Positions 53,902 to 62,577 of a stretch of DNA of 64,000 nt are shown piece after piece. Origin of the DNA: Halopelagius longus. Its GTDB lineage: Archaea > Halobacteriota > Halobacteria > Halobacteriales > Haloferacaceae. Under the pieces are notes generated by a model. The model saw nothing but the letters and a program-made list of their open reading frames with translations, had not been told where the DNA came from and ran no database searches. The stretch spans positions 186,001 to 250,000 of the forward strand of contig NZ_FNKQ01000003.1 in the NCBI RefSeq assembly GCF_900100875.1, in the 5' to 3' direction. A program made the position numbers and the translations under genes. Every line of letters begins with the position of its first letter. Position 1 is the first letter of the stretch.

Positions 53902-54231
53902 CACCGGGTCGTTACCCGCCGGGAAGGATACCGGTTTCGTCTCCGGTCCCCCGACGACGCGTCGGTGACCGCGGCCGACGGACCCGCCGGTCGCCGGGCG
54001 TCGGTCGGAGGGGGAAGAAACGAGCGTGTGGAATGGGGGGAAGGGGGTGGGGATGGGGTGAGCATCCGACGAGTGCGCACCGGACGGCCCACGTGAGGGG
54101 GAAAGGGGAACGACCGAACCGAACGCCTCCCCGGATGCTACCGGTATATCCCGTCACGTCGCTTAAATGTCCATCGGTCTAACGGTACCGGTGGCGAAAC
54201 GTATTCCCCGACGAAGGTCGGACCAACGGCC
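53902..54231. other. Gene-free divergent intergenic region with G-quadruplex motif
   Basis: 330 bases between divergent ncsA and the DUF7095 gene. The + strand carries G6-AA-G5-T-G4-AT-G4 at 54035-54058, four long G tracts with loops of 2, 1 and 2, a strong quadruplex motif; further tracts lie at 54009-54014 and 54098-54108. TATA-like GTATATCC (54144) and CTTAAAT (54161-54167) follow. No gene is seen. Confidence 0.6.
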
Positions 54232-54876
54232 ATGGAGCGAACTCGCGCCCTCGACCGGGTGACGGAGATTCTCGACGCGGTGACGTCCGGGCCGACGCCG
54301 GTTCCCGTCCGCGAACTGTGGGTGTACGGCGACGTGGCACTCGGACTCGACCCGGTGGAGCGACTCGACGTGTACGTGACGAAGGACTTGCTCTTCGGCG
54401 GCGACGCCGACCGCGAGGAGGAGTTCCGGAAGTCCCACGGCGTCAAGGGCGTCGGCAAGAGCGTCTCCGCGGAGTGGGCCGAGGAGTACCCCGAACACCT
54501 CCGCGCGAACGCCAACGGCCACGCCGCGCCGGAGAAGTGCCTCGCCGCGCACCTCTTGGAGGAGGACGAACCCGTCCACCTCGAAGTGTGCAACGCCTCC
54601 TTCGAGGACAACGTCACGCAACGACTGAAGGGCGCGGTGGCCCGCGACGCGTACGAACAGATACTCGACCCCCGCGGCGTCTGCCTGTACGCCGACGGCC
54701 GACGTTCCGAGGACGCCCTGGAGAAACTCCGCGGCGGCGAACTCGTCTTTCCGACCCTCTCGGAGTCGCTCGAAATGCTCGGACTCGACGAGGACGAGGC
54801 CGAGGAGGCGGCGGCGGCGGTTCAGGACTACCGACTCTCCCAATCCGGCGCGACGGTTCGCGGCGACGTGGTCTGA
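54232..54876 (+). CDS. DUF7095 family protein
   Basis: 214 residues. Segments VPVRELWVYGDVALGLDPVERLDVYVTKD and NANGHAAPEKCLAAHLLEEDEPVHLEVCNASFEDNVTQRLKGA match haloarchaeal DUF7095 proteins. The first segment resembles a nucleotidyltransferase-type strand-loop (YGDVALG), but no full catalytic triad is obvious. Soluble, with no signal. Function unknown. Confidence 0.75.
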   Translation: MERTRALDRVTEILDAVTSGPTPVPVRELWVYGDVALGLDPVERLDVYVTKDLLFGGDADREEEFRKSHGVKGVGKSVSAEWAEEYPEHLRANANGHAAPEKCLAAHLLEEDEPVHLEVCNASFEDNVTQRLKGAVARDAYEQILDPRGVCLYADGRRSEDALEKLRGGELVFPTLSESLEMLGLDEDEAEEAAAAVQDYRLSQSGATVRGDVV

Positions 54877-54994
54877 GCGACGAATCCTCCGTAGTCCGTT
54901 CTCGAGACGTCTCACCCGCCAGAGAGACGTATCTAAAGGTTCCTCCTCCGCGTAGCGCGCTCGGGTCGGAGTCACGCTGTGAAAGTGTGAACAA

Positions 54995-55001
54995 AATTTA
55001 T
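54995..55001 (+). promoter_or_regulatory. TATA box of the GH97 gene
   Basis: AATTTAT lies 27-33 bases before the ATG at 55028 in an AT-rich patch, with a purine-rich stretch before it that may be a BRE. The palindrome at 55002-55015 abuts it. Confidence 0.5.
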
Positions 55002-55015
55002 CACAAACGTTTGTG
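55002..55015. promoter_or_regulatory. 14-bp perfect palindrome between TATA box and start of the GH97 gene
   Basis: CACAAACGTTTGTG is its own reverse complement. It sits directly after the TATA box and about 12 bases before the ATG, exactly where a bound repressor would block RNA polymerase recruitment. Sugar-responsive control of the secreted glycosidase is likely but the regulator is unknown. Confidence 0.6.
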
Positions 55016-55027
55016 TGTTGGGACGTG

Positions 55028-58000
55028 ATGTCAAACCAACGCGATGTACCGGAGTCGTCGCGGCTGAGTCGCCGGGGGTTCGTCGGCGGACTCACGTCGT
55101 TGTTCGCGGCGTCGGCGTTCTCGCTGTCCGTCGACGAGGCCGCCGCGGCGCAGGTGACGAACGGTGACGATTCGAACGCGCAGACGCTCTCCTCGCCGGA
55201 CGGAACCGTCGAGGTGACAGTCGACGTCTCGGACGGCGTCCCGAGTTACTGCGTCGTCCACGACGGAACCACCGTCGTCGAGGACTCGGCGCTGGGATTC
55301 GAGTTCCGGAATCAGGACGCCTTCGGCGAAGGAGTGTCCGTCACGGGCACCGAGCGTTCGACGACGGACGAGACGTGGACGCCCGTCTGGGACCAGTACG
55401 ACCGGATACGCGAGCACTACGAGGAACTCCGAATCGGGCTGCAGGAGTCCGGCGGCGAGGGGCGAGCGCTCACACTGGAGGTTCGAGCGTTCGACGACGG
55501 CGTCGGCTTCCGGTACGTCTTCCCGGAGGACAGCGGGTTCGGCGACTTCGTGATAACCTCGGAACGGACGGAGTTCGCCTTCGCCGGCGACTACACCTCG
55601 TGGTGGATACCGAACGACTTCAACAGCTACGAGTACGCCTACGAGGAGACGCCGCTGAGCGAAATCGGCGCGCAGAGCTCCTTCGGCGGCGCGCACACGC
55701 CGATGACGATGAAGGCTGGCGAAGACAGCTACGTGAGCGTCCACGAGGCGAATCTCGTGGACTACGCGTCGATGGCCGTCGAACCCGCCTCGGAGGGGTC
55801 GACCACGTTCGAATCGACGCTGGCCCCCCTGCCCGACGGGACGAAGGTGACGGCGTCCGCGCCGCACCGAACCCCGTGGCGGACGATTCAGGTGGCGACG
55901 CGGCCCGGCGAACTCGTGGAGTCGAACCTCGTCGTCAACCTCAACGAACCCCGCGACGAGGAGGCGTTCCCGCAGGGGACGGACTGGATAGAGCCGCAGA
56001 AGTTCATCGGCGTCTGGTGGCTGATGATAACCGGCCGCGCGGACTGGGAGTATCAGGGCCCGGAGACGGGCAACCACGGCGCACAGACCGGCCGGATGAA
56101 GCGGTACATGGAGTTCGCCAGCGAACACGGAATTCCGAGCGTCCTCGTGGAGGGGTGGAACCAAGGCTGGGACTCCTACCCCGGCGACGGGAACACGATG
56201 GACTTCGACGAGACGTACCCCGACTTCGACATCCGAGAGGTGACGGAGTACGGGCAGGAACTCGACCCGCCGGTGGCGATGACGTCGCACAACGAGACGG
56301 CGGGCAACGTCTCGAACTACGAGTCCCAACTGCGCTCCGACTCCAGCCCCTTCGCGTTCTACGACGAGTTGGGAATCAACTCCATCAAGACGGGCTACGT
56401 CGCAGATAGCGGCGTCACCATCGACGGGACGACGTACAACCACCACTGCCAACCGCTCGTCAACCACCACCACCTCGTCTACCGGGAGGCGGCGAAACAC
56501 CGCCAGATGCTGGAGGTGCACGAACCCATCAAGCCGACCGGCGAGCGTCGGACCTACCCCAACGTGATGACCCGCGAGGGCGTGTTGGGACAGGAGTACG
56601 ACGCCTTCGGCGATATCTCGCCGTCGCACCACGTCACGTTCCCGTTCACGCGGATGCTCGGCGGCCCCGTCGAGTACACGCCCGGCATCTTCGACGTGGA
56701 CTCGGGGTCCGGCGGCATCGAGACGACGCGGGCGAAGCAACTCGCCATGTACCCGACGTACTTCAGCGGCCTCCAGATGGTCGCGGACCTGCCGAGTTCC
56801 TACCTCGCGGACCGGGAGGCCACAGTCGGCGTCGGCGAGGTGGCGCAGGCGGAGTTCGGCGAGTCCGAGGGCTTCCCCACCGCCGCGAAGTGGGCCGGCG
56901 CGCAGGGCGAACGCTACGTCGCCGTGGACCCCAACAGCGCCGACGCCGGATCCTCCGTGTCGTGGACCGTCGAGGGCGTCGCGGAGGCGGGCGAGTACGA
57001 CGTCCACCTCCGCTACGCCAGCGACGAGGAGGAGAACGCCGTCCCCGCCGACGCCGACCGGACGGCCACCGTGACCGTAAACGACGAGAGCGCGCAGGTC
57101 ACCTTCCCGCCGACGGAGTACTGGGACGAGTGGGCGACGGTTTCGACCACCGTCTCGCTGGAATCGGGCGACAACGACCTCTCGGTGGTGCTGACCGACG
57201 AGGACACCGGCGGCCTCAACCTCGACGCCGTGGCGGTCACGGCGACGGGCGAGTCGATGCCCGACCCGGAGACGGACCCCATCCGCGGACCGACGGTGGA
57301 CGCCTTCCGGTTCATCGAGGACGTGCCCGCCGCGGGGTGGGACGACACCCGGATGCTCGACGGCGAAATCGGCTCCTACACCGTGACCGCCCGTCGCAAG
57401 GGCGAGGAGTGGTACGTCGGCGCGATGACCGACGAGGACGGCCGCGCACTCGATGTCCCGTTGGACTTCCTCGACGCCGCGCCCGGCGAACGGAAGGGCC
57501 ACGAGAAGGGGAAGGAAAACGGCGAGGGTCACGAGAAGAAGAACGGCGAGGGGAAGGGCCACACCAAAGGGACGTACGTCGCGGAGATGTACTCCGACGG
57601 CGTCGACGCCGCCTACGACGAGAACCTGACGGACGTGCGCGTCGACGAGTTCCTCGTGGACGCGGAGACGACGGTGCTGGCGTCGATGATAGAGTCCGGC
57701 GGCACCGCCCTCAGACTCCGCCCGGCCGGTCGGGAGGAGGCCGCCGAGTTGCCGACGTACGAACGGCCTCGACAGGACGTGGACGTCTCCATCTCGGGTG
57801 AGACGTTCGTCAGAGAGCAGTTCGTCGAAGCCACCGGTTCAAACGACGGCGACTACGTCGGCGGTACGACGGTCGAACTGGTCGTGGACGGGGAAGTGGC
57901 CGCGACGGCGAACGTCCGCTTCCCGCCGAACTCGGAGGAGGCGACGTACGAGTTCTCCTACGCCATCGACGACCCCGGCACGTACGACGTGACCGTTCGG

Positions 58001-58744
58001 ACGACGGACGGGACGACGCTGGCGTCGAAGCGCGTGACGGTCAAGCCGCCGGTGACCGTCGCCTCCCTCTCGGACCCGTCGGGCGACGACGCCGGCCCCG
58101 GCGAGTACACCTACCCCACCGCGGGCGACTTCGAGGAGGGGGCGTTCGACCTTCGGTCGTTCACCGTCGAACAGACGCCGAGCGAGTACGAGTTCACCTT
58201 CGAGGTGGCGAACCTGTACAACGCCTTCGGGAGCGACCGGGGCTTCTCGCCGCAGATGTTCGTCCTCTGGGTCCGGAACCCGAACGCGTCCGGCGGAACC
58301 ACCGAGACACTCGACGACCTGAGCGCCACCGCGTCGTTCGAGGACGCGTGGCACTACCGCCTCGAAATCAGCGGATTCACCAAGAGCGCGGTCGATTCCG
58401 CCGGCGCGACGTTGACCGACGCCGACGGGAACGCCGTCGCGGTCGGCGAGTCCGTGGACGCGTCGGCGAACACGGTCAGTCTGAGCATCGACCGCGCCGC
58501 GTTCGGCGGCGCCGACGCCGCCGAGTTAGAGGTCGTCCCGATGGTCCAATCGGAGGACCGGGGCAGTCTCCGCCCGGTCCAAGAGGAGAGCGCCGAGTAC
58601 GTCTTCGGCGGGGCGACGGCCGGAGCGGTCGAGAACGCGCCGCGCATCGCCGACCTGTTGACGCCCGAGGGCGTCTCGCAGTCGGACGCTCTGGCGTACG
58701 GCGAAGGCGAACTGGCGACGATTCCGTTCGTCTCGCTGGGGTAG
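55028..58744 (+). CDS. Secreted GH97-type glycoside hydrolase with CBM and DOMON-like domains
   Basis: 1238 residues. Tat signal LSRRGFVGGLTSLFAASAFS at the N-terminus. GH97 N-terminal sandwich about 45-290, TIM barrel about 310-595 (IGVWWLMITGRADW, VEGWNQGWDSYPGDG, MTSHNETAG, IKTGYVADSG). A CBM6/35-like beta-sandwich (about 600-745) is inserted before the GH97 C-terminal domain. A Lys/His/Gly-rich insert lies at about 822-848. A Big-like domain and a glucodextranase-C (DOMON-like) domain end the protein. Likely an exported alpha-glucosidase or galactosidase. Confidence 0.87.
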   Translation: MSNQRDVPESSRLSRRGFVGGLTSLFAASAFSLSVDEAAAAQVTNGDDSNAQTLSSPDGTVEVTVDVSDGVPSYCVVHDGTTVVEDSALGFEFRNQDAFGEGVSVTGTERSTTDETWTPVWDQYDRIREHYEELRIGLQESGGEGRALTLEVRAFDDGVGFRYVFPEDSGFGDFVITSERTEFAFAGDYTSWWIPNDFNSYEYAYEETPLSEIGAQSSFGGAHTPMTMKAGEDSYVSVHEANLVDYASMAVEPASEGSTTFESTLAPLPDGTKVTASAPHRTPWRTIQVATRPGELVESNLVVNLNEPRDEEAFPQGTDWIEPQKFIGVWWLMITGRADWEYQGPETGNHGAQTGRMKRYMEFASEHGIPSVLVEGWNQGWDSYPGDGNTMDFDETYPDFDIREVTEYGQELDPPVAMTSHNETAGNVSNYESQLRSDSSPFAFYDELGINSIKTGYVADSGVTIDGTTYNHHCQPLVNHHHLVYREAAKHRQMLEVHEPIKPTGERRTYPNVMTREGVLGQEYDAFGDISPSHHVTFPFTRMLGGPVEYTPGIFDVDSGSGGIETTRAKQLAMYPTYFSGLQMVADLPSSYLADREATVGVGEVAQAEFGESEGFPTAAKWAGAQGERYVAVDPNSADAGSSVSWTVEGVAEAGEYDVHLRYASDEEENAVPADADRTATVTVNDESAQVTFPPTEYWDEWATVSTTVSLESGDNDLSVVLTDEDTGGLNLDAVAVTATGESMPDPETDPIRGPTVDAFRFIEDVPAAGWDDTRMLDGEIGSYTVTARRKGEEWYVGAMTDEDGRALDVPLDFLDAAPGERKGHEKGKENGEGHEKKNGEGKGHTKGTYVAEMYSDGVDAAYDENLTDVRVDEFLVDAETTVLASMIESGGTALRLRPAGREEAAELPTYERPRQDVDVSISGETFVREQFVEATGSNDGDYVGGTTVELVVDGEVAATANVRFPPNSEEATYEFSYAIDDPGTYDVTVRTTDGTTLASKRVTVKPPVTVASLSDPSGDDAGPGEYTYPTAGDFEEGAFDLRSFTVEQTPSEYEFTFEVANLYNAFGSDRGFSPQMFVLWVRNPNASGGTTETLDDLSATASFEDAWHYRLEISGFTKSAVDSAGATLTDADGNAVAVGESVDASANTVSLSIDRAAFGGADAAELEVVPMVQSEDRGSLRPVQEESAEYVFGGATAGAVENAPRIADLLTPEGVSQSDALAYGEGELATIPFVSLG

Positions 58745-58756
58745 TCCCCCGGCGAC

Positions 58757-58948
58757 TCACTCTTCGCGGCGTCCGAGGTTCCGCGCCCGACGCTCCGCCT
58801 CCTCGCGGGCGATCGATTCGGCCTCTTCGCGTTCGACCACCCTCGGATTCGACGTCTCGGCGTCGATGACCGAGTAGAGCGCGAACGCTCCGGCGGCGGA
58901 GAGGAGGGCGAAGACGACGGTGAACAGGGCGAAGCCGGTACCTTGCAT
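58757..58948 (-). CDS. Small single-helix membrane protein
   Basis: 63 residues: N-terminal helix GTGFALFTVVFALLSAAGAFALYSVID followed by a charged Glu/Arg-rich cytosolic helix. Looks like a conserved haloarchaeal micro-protein, function unknown. It converges on the GH97 gene with 12 bases between stops. Confidence 0.65.
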   Translation of the reverse strand: MQGTGFALFTVVFALLSAAGAFALYSVIDAETSNPRVVEREEAESIAREEAERRARNLGRREE

Positions 58949-59002
58949 GCGCGAACGTCCGCGCTCTCGGGAAGTAATTCTTCCCCCACGTTACGGAGAA
59001 GA

Positions 59003-59009
59003 TATTTAT
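59003..59009 (+). promoter_or_regulatory. TATA box of the zinc-ribbon gene
   Basis: TATTTAT is 25-31 bases before ATG 59034, a close match to the haloarchaeal consensus and spacing for a leaderless transcript. Confidence 0.6.
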
Positions 59010-59033
59010 TCTCCTGTCGGAACTAGCGAACGT

Positions 59034-59249
59034 ATGAGCCCTCCAGAACGCGACGACGAGAAAGGCTGTCCGAAGTGCGGCGGCACCGAAACCGAGATGG
59101 ACTCGATAGCGACGAGCGGAACCGGCTTCTCGAAGCTGTTCGACGTACAGAACCGAAGTTTCACCGTCGTCACCTGTACGAACTGCGGCTACTCCGAACT
59201 GTACCGCCGCAGTTCCAGCGGCAACCTCGCGGACCTGTTCTTGGGGTAG
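59034..59249 (+). CDS. Zinc-ribbon protein (DUF2082-like)
   Basis: 71 residues with GCPKCGGTETEMDSIATSGTGFSKLFDVQNRSF and CTNCGYSELYRR, two CxxC pairs forming a zinc ribbon, as in the DUF2082 nucleic-acid-binding family. The start is fixed by the TATA box. The stop codon touches the stop of the methyltransferase gene on the other strand. Confidence 0.8.
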   Translation: MSPPERDDEKGCPKCGGTETEMDSIATSGTGFSKLFDVQNRSFTVVTCTNCGYSELYRRSSSGNLADLFLG

Positions 59250-60059
59250 TCACTCCGCGTCGGGCACGCGCCCGACGGTGACGTCGAACGGGACGACTTC
59301 CGCGCGGCGGTACCGCCCCTCGCGCATCTGTTCGACGACGGCCCGACCCATCTCCCGCCAGTCGCGGCGAAGCGCGTCGTACTCCGCCTCCGAGAGGACG
59401 CGCCGGAGTTCCGTCTCGTGGGCGTCGAGGCCCGCGCCGTTTGCCTTCCGCGCCGCACTCTCCAGTTGGTGTTGGTCGTACGGCGGTTCGACCGTCTTCT
59501 GGTGGTAGTAGCGCCGCGTCCGCACGTCGCGCAGGCCCGCCGCCTCGAACAGGTTGGCCACCCGGTCGCCGAGGGCGACGTTCGTGCCGACGCCCTCGAT
59601 GTACGCCTCGCGGACGGAGCGTTCGAGGGGGACTTCGGCGGCCACCGTCGAATCGACGCCCACGTCGGCGTTGTCCGGTTCGACGGCGGCGACGAGGTCA
59701 GAGGAGACGCGGGCGAACGCGGATACCGCTTCGGCGGGGTCGGGCAGGTTCACGAGAAGCGCCTGACAGACGGCTAAGTCGAAGGAATCGTCCGCGAACG
59801 GCGGTCGCGTGGCGTCGCCGGTCAGGGTCTGCAGTCCCGTCTCCTCGCGGGCGACGCGGGCGAGTTCGGGGTCCGCGTCGAGGCAGACCACCTCGCCGGG
59901 CGTCTCCTCGGCGAGGACGCGGGCGAGTTCGCCCGTTCCGGCCCCGGCGTCTAAGACGCGCGCTCGGTCGCCCAACGAGAGATCCGAGAGGGCGTCGCGG
60001 GAGTCGTCCCACATGCCCTCGCGCGTCCGCCGGAGGTACGATTTCGAGAACTTCCGCAC
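59250..60059 (-). CDS. Class I SAM-dependent methyltransferase
   Basis: 269 residues. Motif I VLDAGAGTGELARVL near residue 40, acidic motif II VVCLDADPEL, then DATRPPFADDSFDLAVCQALLVNLPDP. The C-terminal half has TRRYYHQKTVEPPYDQHQLES. Substrate unknown (small molecule more likely than nucleic acid). GTG 60059 (RKFSKSYLRRTREGMW) is chosen over TTG 60086. Confidence 0.8.
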   Translation of the reverse strand: MRKFSKSYLRRTREGMWDDSRDALSDLSLGDRARVLDAGAGTGELARVLAEETPGEVVCLDADPELARVAREETGLQTLTGDATRPPFADDSFDLAVCQALLVNLPDPAEAVSAFARVSSDLVAAVEPDNADVGVDSTVAAEVPLERSVREAYIEGVGTNVALGDRVANLFEAAGLRDVRTRRYYHQKTVEPPYDQHQLESAARKANGAGLDAHETELRRVLSEAEYDALRRDWREMGRAVVEQMREGRYRRAEVVPFDVTVGRVPDAE

Positions 60060-60128
60060 GGGCGTCGGTACCCGCGGCGGCGACAAAAGAGAGTCGGTCC
60101 GCGCCGTCCGGTCGACGCTCGCACCCGG

Positions 60129-61556
60129 TCAGTCGTCGCCGCCGCGCCGCGTCCGCCGGACGAGGGCGGCGACGCCGCCGACCACTCCGGCGAGGCCCGC
60201 CACCGGCCCGAATCCCGGCGCCTCCGCGTCCGAGGTGACCTCCGACCCGGGCCCCGCGGCCCCCGAGTCGTTCGCCGCCCCTCGCGTCGCGTTCGCCGTC
60301 CCGTTTGCGGCCGTCTCGTTTGCGGCCGTCTCGTTTCTCGGGTCCTCAGTCCGCGTCGGGGCGGCGGTTCGGTTCGTCGGCGTCGCCGTCCCGGACGCGG
60401 CCTCGTCGGCCGACGCCGTTCGCTCCCGAACCGACCCCGACCCGTCGGCGCGCCACTGGAGCGTCGCAATCACGCCCGCGTGGTCGGAGGGCCACAGCGT
60501 CCGCCCGTCGGACCCGTCCACGCGGTCGGACGGCGACGCGCCGACGAGAACCGCCTCCGCGGGCGTCGGACCGCCGCGGACGAGGACGTGGTCCACGCGT
60601 TCGTCGAGGAGGGAACGCTCGTTCCCGAGCGTCGGGTCCTGACAGCAGGTGTACCCCGCGTCGTCCGGGCGCGCGGTCGCCCACGCGTCGGTGAAGTCCG
60701 CCGAGAGCGTCTCGTAGGCACCGCCGCCGTACTCGGGGCTGTCGTTCAGGTCGCCGAGGACGACGAGGGGGTCGTCGAGCGACGACAGCGTCTCCTCCAG
60801 TTGGGTCGCCTGCGCGTTCCGGACGCGCTCCGACGCCGATTCGAGGTGGGTGTTCACCACGGACACGTCCCGCCCGCGAACCGTCGCGCGAACGACGCCG
60901 TACCCCCGTTCGAGCCGGTAGGTTTCCCCGTCGACGGGCATTTCGAGTGCGGCGTCGAAGTGCGTCTGCGACGCGGATTCGACGGAGACGTCGGCTCCCT
61001 CGCGGACGAGGACGGCGTCGCGGTCGGTCAGGCGCACGTCGAGGCGGCCGTCGTCGGTGGCGGCCGGAAACTCGGCGTCGGCGTTCGTCGTCACCTGCGC
61101 CACCTCGTACGGCGCCCCTCTCTCTGCGAGGGTCGCGGTGAGTTCGGCGAGGAAGTCGACGACGACGTGGTCGGCGTTCGTCTCCCCGAGCGACGTCGCC
61201 TCGGCGGAGTCGTCCGTCCGCACGAGGGCCGCCTCCTGGACGCCGACGATATCCGGTTCGTGCGTCGCGAGTTCGTCCGCGACGGCGGCCATCCGTTCGG
61301 GGACCGAACTGGCCCGAACGTCGCGGTAGAGCGTTCCGACCGTCTCGGCCAGTTCGTCCTCCGAGCGGACGAAAAACAGCGCAAAGAGGTTCGCGCCGAG
61401 ACCGAGGTTGCGCGTCGCGACTGTCACGCTCTCGTCCGCGCGGGCGCGCGCCGAACGAGACGCGGCGAGTCCGGTCACGGAGAGACCGGCGGCGAGTGCG
61501 CCGGCGCGGAGGGCGGTTCGTCGAGAGAGGGTCGTCACGGGGGTCCCGGAGTCCAT
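60129..61556 (-). CDS. Secreted, cell-surface-anchored endonuclease/exonuclease/phosphatase family protein
   Basis: 475 residues. Tat signal TLSRRTALRAGALAAGLSVTGLAA. The EEP core has TRNLGLGANL, VGVQEAAL (metal Glu), VVNTHLESAS, VLGDLNDSPEYGG (catalytic Asp/Asn) and WPSDHAGVIATL (Asp-His). The end is a Thr/Asn-rich stalk with several N-x-T/S sequons then PGFGPVAGLAGVVGGVAALVRRTRR, a PGF-CTERM signal for archaeosortase. Exported, lipid-anchored and probably glycosylated. DNA, RNA or lipid phosphodiester substrate unknown. Confidence 0.85.
   Translation of the reverse strand: MDSGTPVTTLSRRTALRAGALAAGLSVTGLAASRSARARADESVTVATRNLGLGANLFALFFVRSEDELAETVGTLYRDVRASSVPERMAAVADELATHEPDIVGVQEAALVRTDDSAEATSLGETNADHVVVDFLAELTATLAERGAPYEVAQVTTNADAEFPAATDDGRLDVRLTDRDAVLVREGADVSVESASQTHFDAALEMPVDGETYRLERGYGVVRATVRGRDVSVVNTHLESASERVRNAQATQLEETLSSLDDPLVVLGDLNDSPEYGGGAYETLSADFTDAWATARPDDAGYTCCQDPTLGNERSLLDERVDHVLVRGGPTPAEAVLVGASPSDRVDGSDGRTLWPSDHAGVIATLQWRADGSGSVRERTASADEAASGTATPTNRTAAPTRTEDPRNETAANETAANGTANATRGAANDSGAAGPGSEVTSDAEAPGFGPVAGLAGVVGGVAALVRRTRRGGDD
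60303..60332 (-). repeat. Tandem 15-bp repeat coding for glycosylation sequons
   Basis: GTTTGCGGCCGTCTC occurs twice without gap and its first four bases follow again. On the coding strand this encodes NETAANETAAN, repeating an N-x-T sequon in the stalk of the surface-anchored EEP protein. Slippage could change the number of sequons in steps of five residues without a frameshift. Confidence 0.8.
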
Positions 61557-61646
61557 TCGAGACGAACTCCTCCACCACACATAAAATATCTTCTAATTTT
61601 GATTAGTGAAAAAGTCAGATATACACGGACTTCGGTGGCTGTGTCG

Positions 61647-62477
61647 TCAGTCTTCTCGGAGTTCTCTCACTCGGTTGATATTCCACTCGAACCCTTTGCC
61701 GTCCTCGTTCGGCGTCTCCAAGACGAGGGGGACGTCAGCGAGGTCCGGGTGGTTGATGAACGCGCGCATCCCCTCCTCGCCGATGAGTCCCTCGCCGATG
61801 TGGGCGTGTTCGTCCTTGTTCGTCCCGCACTCGTGTTTCGAGTCGTTGAGGTGGACGCACTGCAGGTGTTCGAGGCCGACGGTGGCGTCGAGTTCCGCCA
61901 CCGTCTCCTCGACGCCCTCGGCCGTCGAGAGGTCGTACCCCGCGGCGAAGGCGTGGGCGGTGTCGAGGCAGATGTCGAGGTCCTGTTCGGATTCTTCGAG
62001 GACGTACGCCAGATGCTCGAACTCGTCGCCCATCTTCGTTCCGCTCCCGGCGTCGCTCTCGATGAGGACGGTCACGTCGTCGGGGATATCGAGTTCGTCG
62101 AGGACGGAGACGGCGTTGTCGAGGCCCTGCTGTTCCCCTGCGCCGGTGTGCGCGCCGAGGTGGACGTTGACGTACGGAATGCCGAGTTTGTGGGCGGCGT
62201 CGACCTCCTTCTGCATCGAATCGAGCGACTTCTTCCGGAGGCCGTCCTTCGGCGTACAGAGGTTAACGAGGTAGGAGGTGTGGATGACCCACGGCCCCAC
62301 GTCGTTCTCCTCCGACAGCGACCGAAACCGCTCCGCGTCGTCGTCGGCGATGTTCGGGTCCTGCCACACCTGCGGGGAGTGGGTGAATATCTGCCCGCAG
62401 TTGCCGCCGTCTTCCAGTTGCCTGTCGACGGCGTTGAACACGCCGCCCGCGATAGATTCGTGTGCGCCAACTCGCAT
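61647..62477 (-). CDS. nfo: Deoxyribonuclease IV (AP endonuclease)
   Basis: 276 residues, family-typical length. AP endonuclease family 2 motifs: [57 protein letters not shown] and [23 protein letters not shown], giving the three-zinc site of His, Glu and Asp. It nicks DNA at abasic sites. Start ATG 62477. Confidence 0.93.
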   Translation of the reverse strand: MRVGAHESIAGGVFNAVDRQLEDGGNCGQIFTHSPQVWQDPNIADDDAERFRSLSEENDVGPWVIHTSYLVNLCTPKDGLRKKSLDSMQKEVDAAHKLGIPYVNVHLGAHTGAGEQQGLDNAVSVLDELDIPDDVTVLIESDAGSGTKMGDEFEHLAYVLEESEQDLDICLDTAHAFAAGYDLSTAEGVEETVAELDATVGLEHLQCVHLNDSKHECGTNKDEHAHIGEGLIGEEGMRAFINHPDLADVPLVLETPNEDGKGFEWNINRVRELRED

Positions 62478-62577
62478 GACGGAGCGCAGGAACTACGGGG
62501 CTATAGGAACTTCGGAGTGGAGACAGTCAGTCGAACGGACGGGAGAGTGATCGAAGACGGCCGCCCGACGGACCCCG

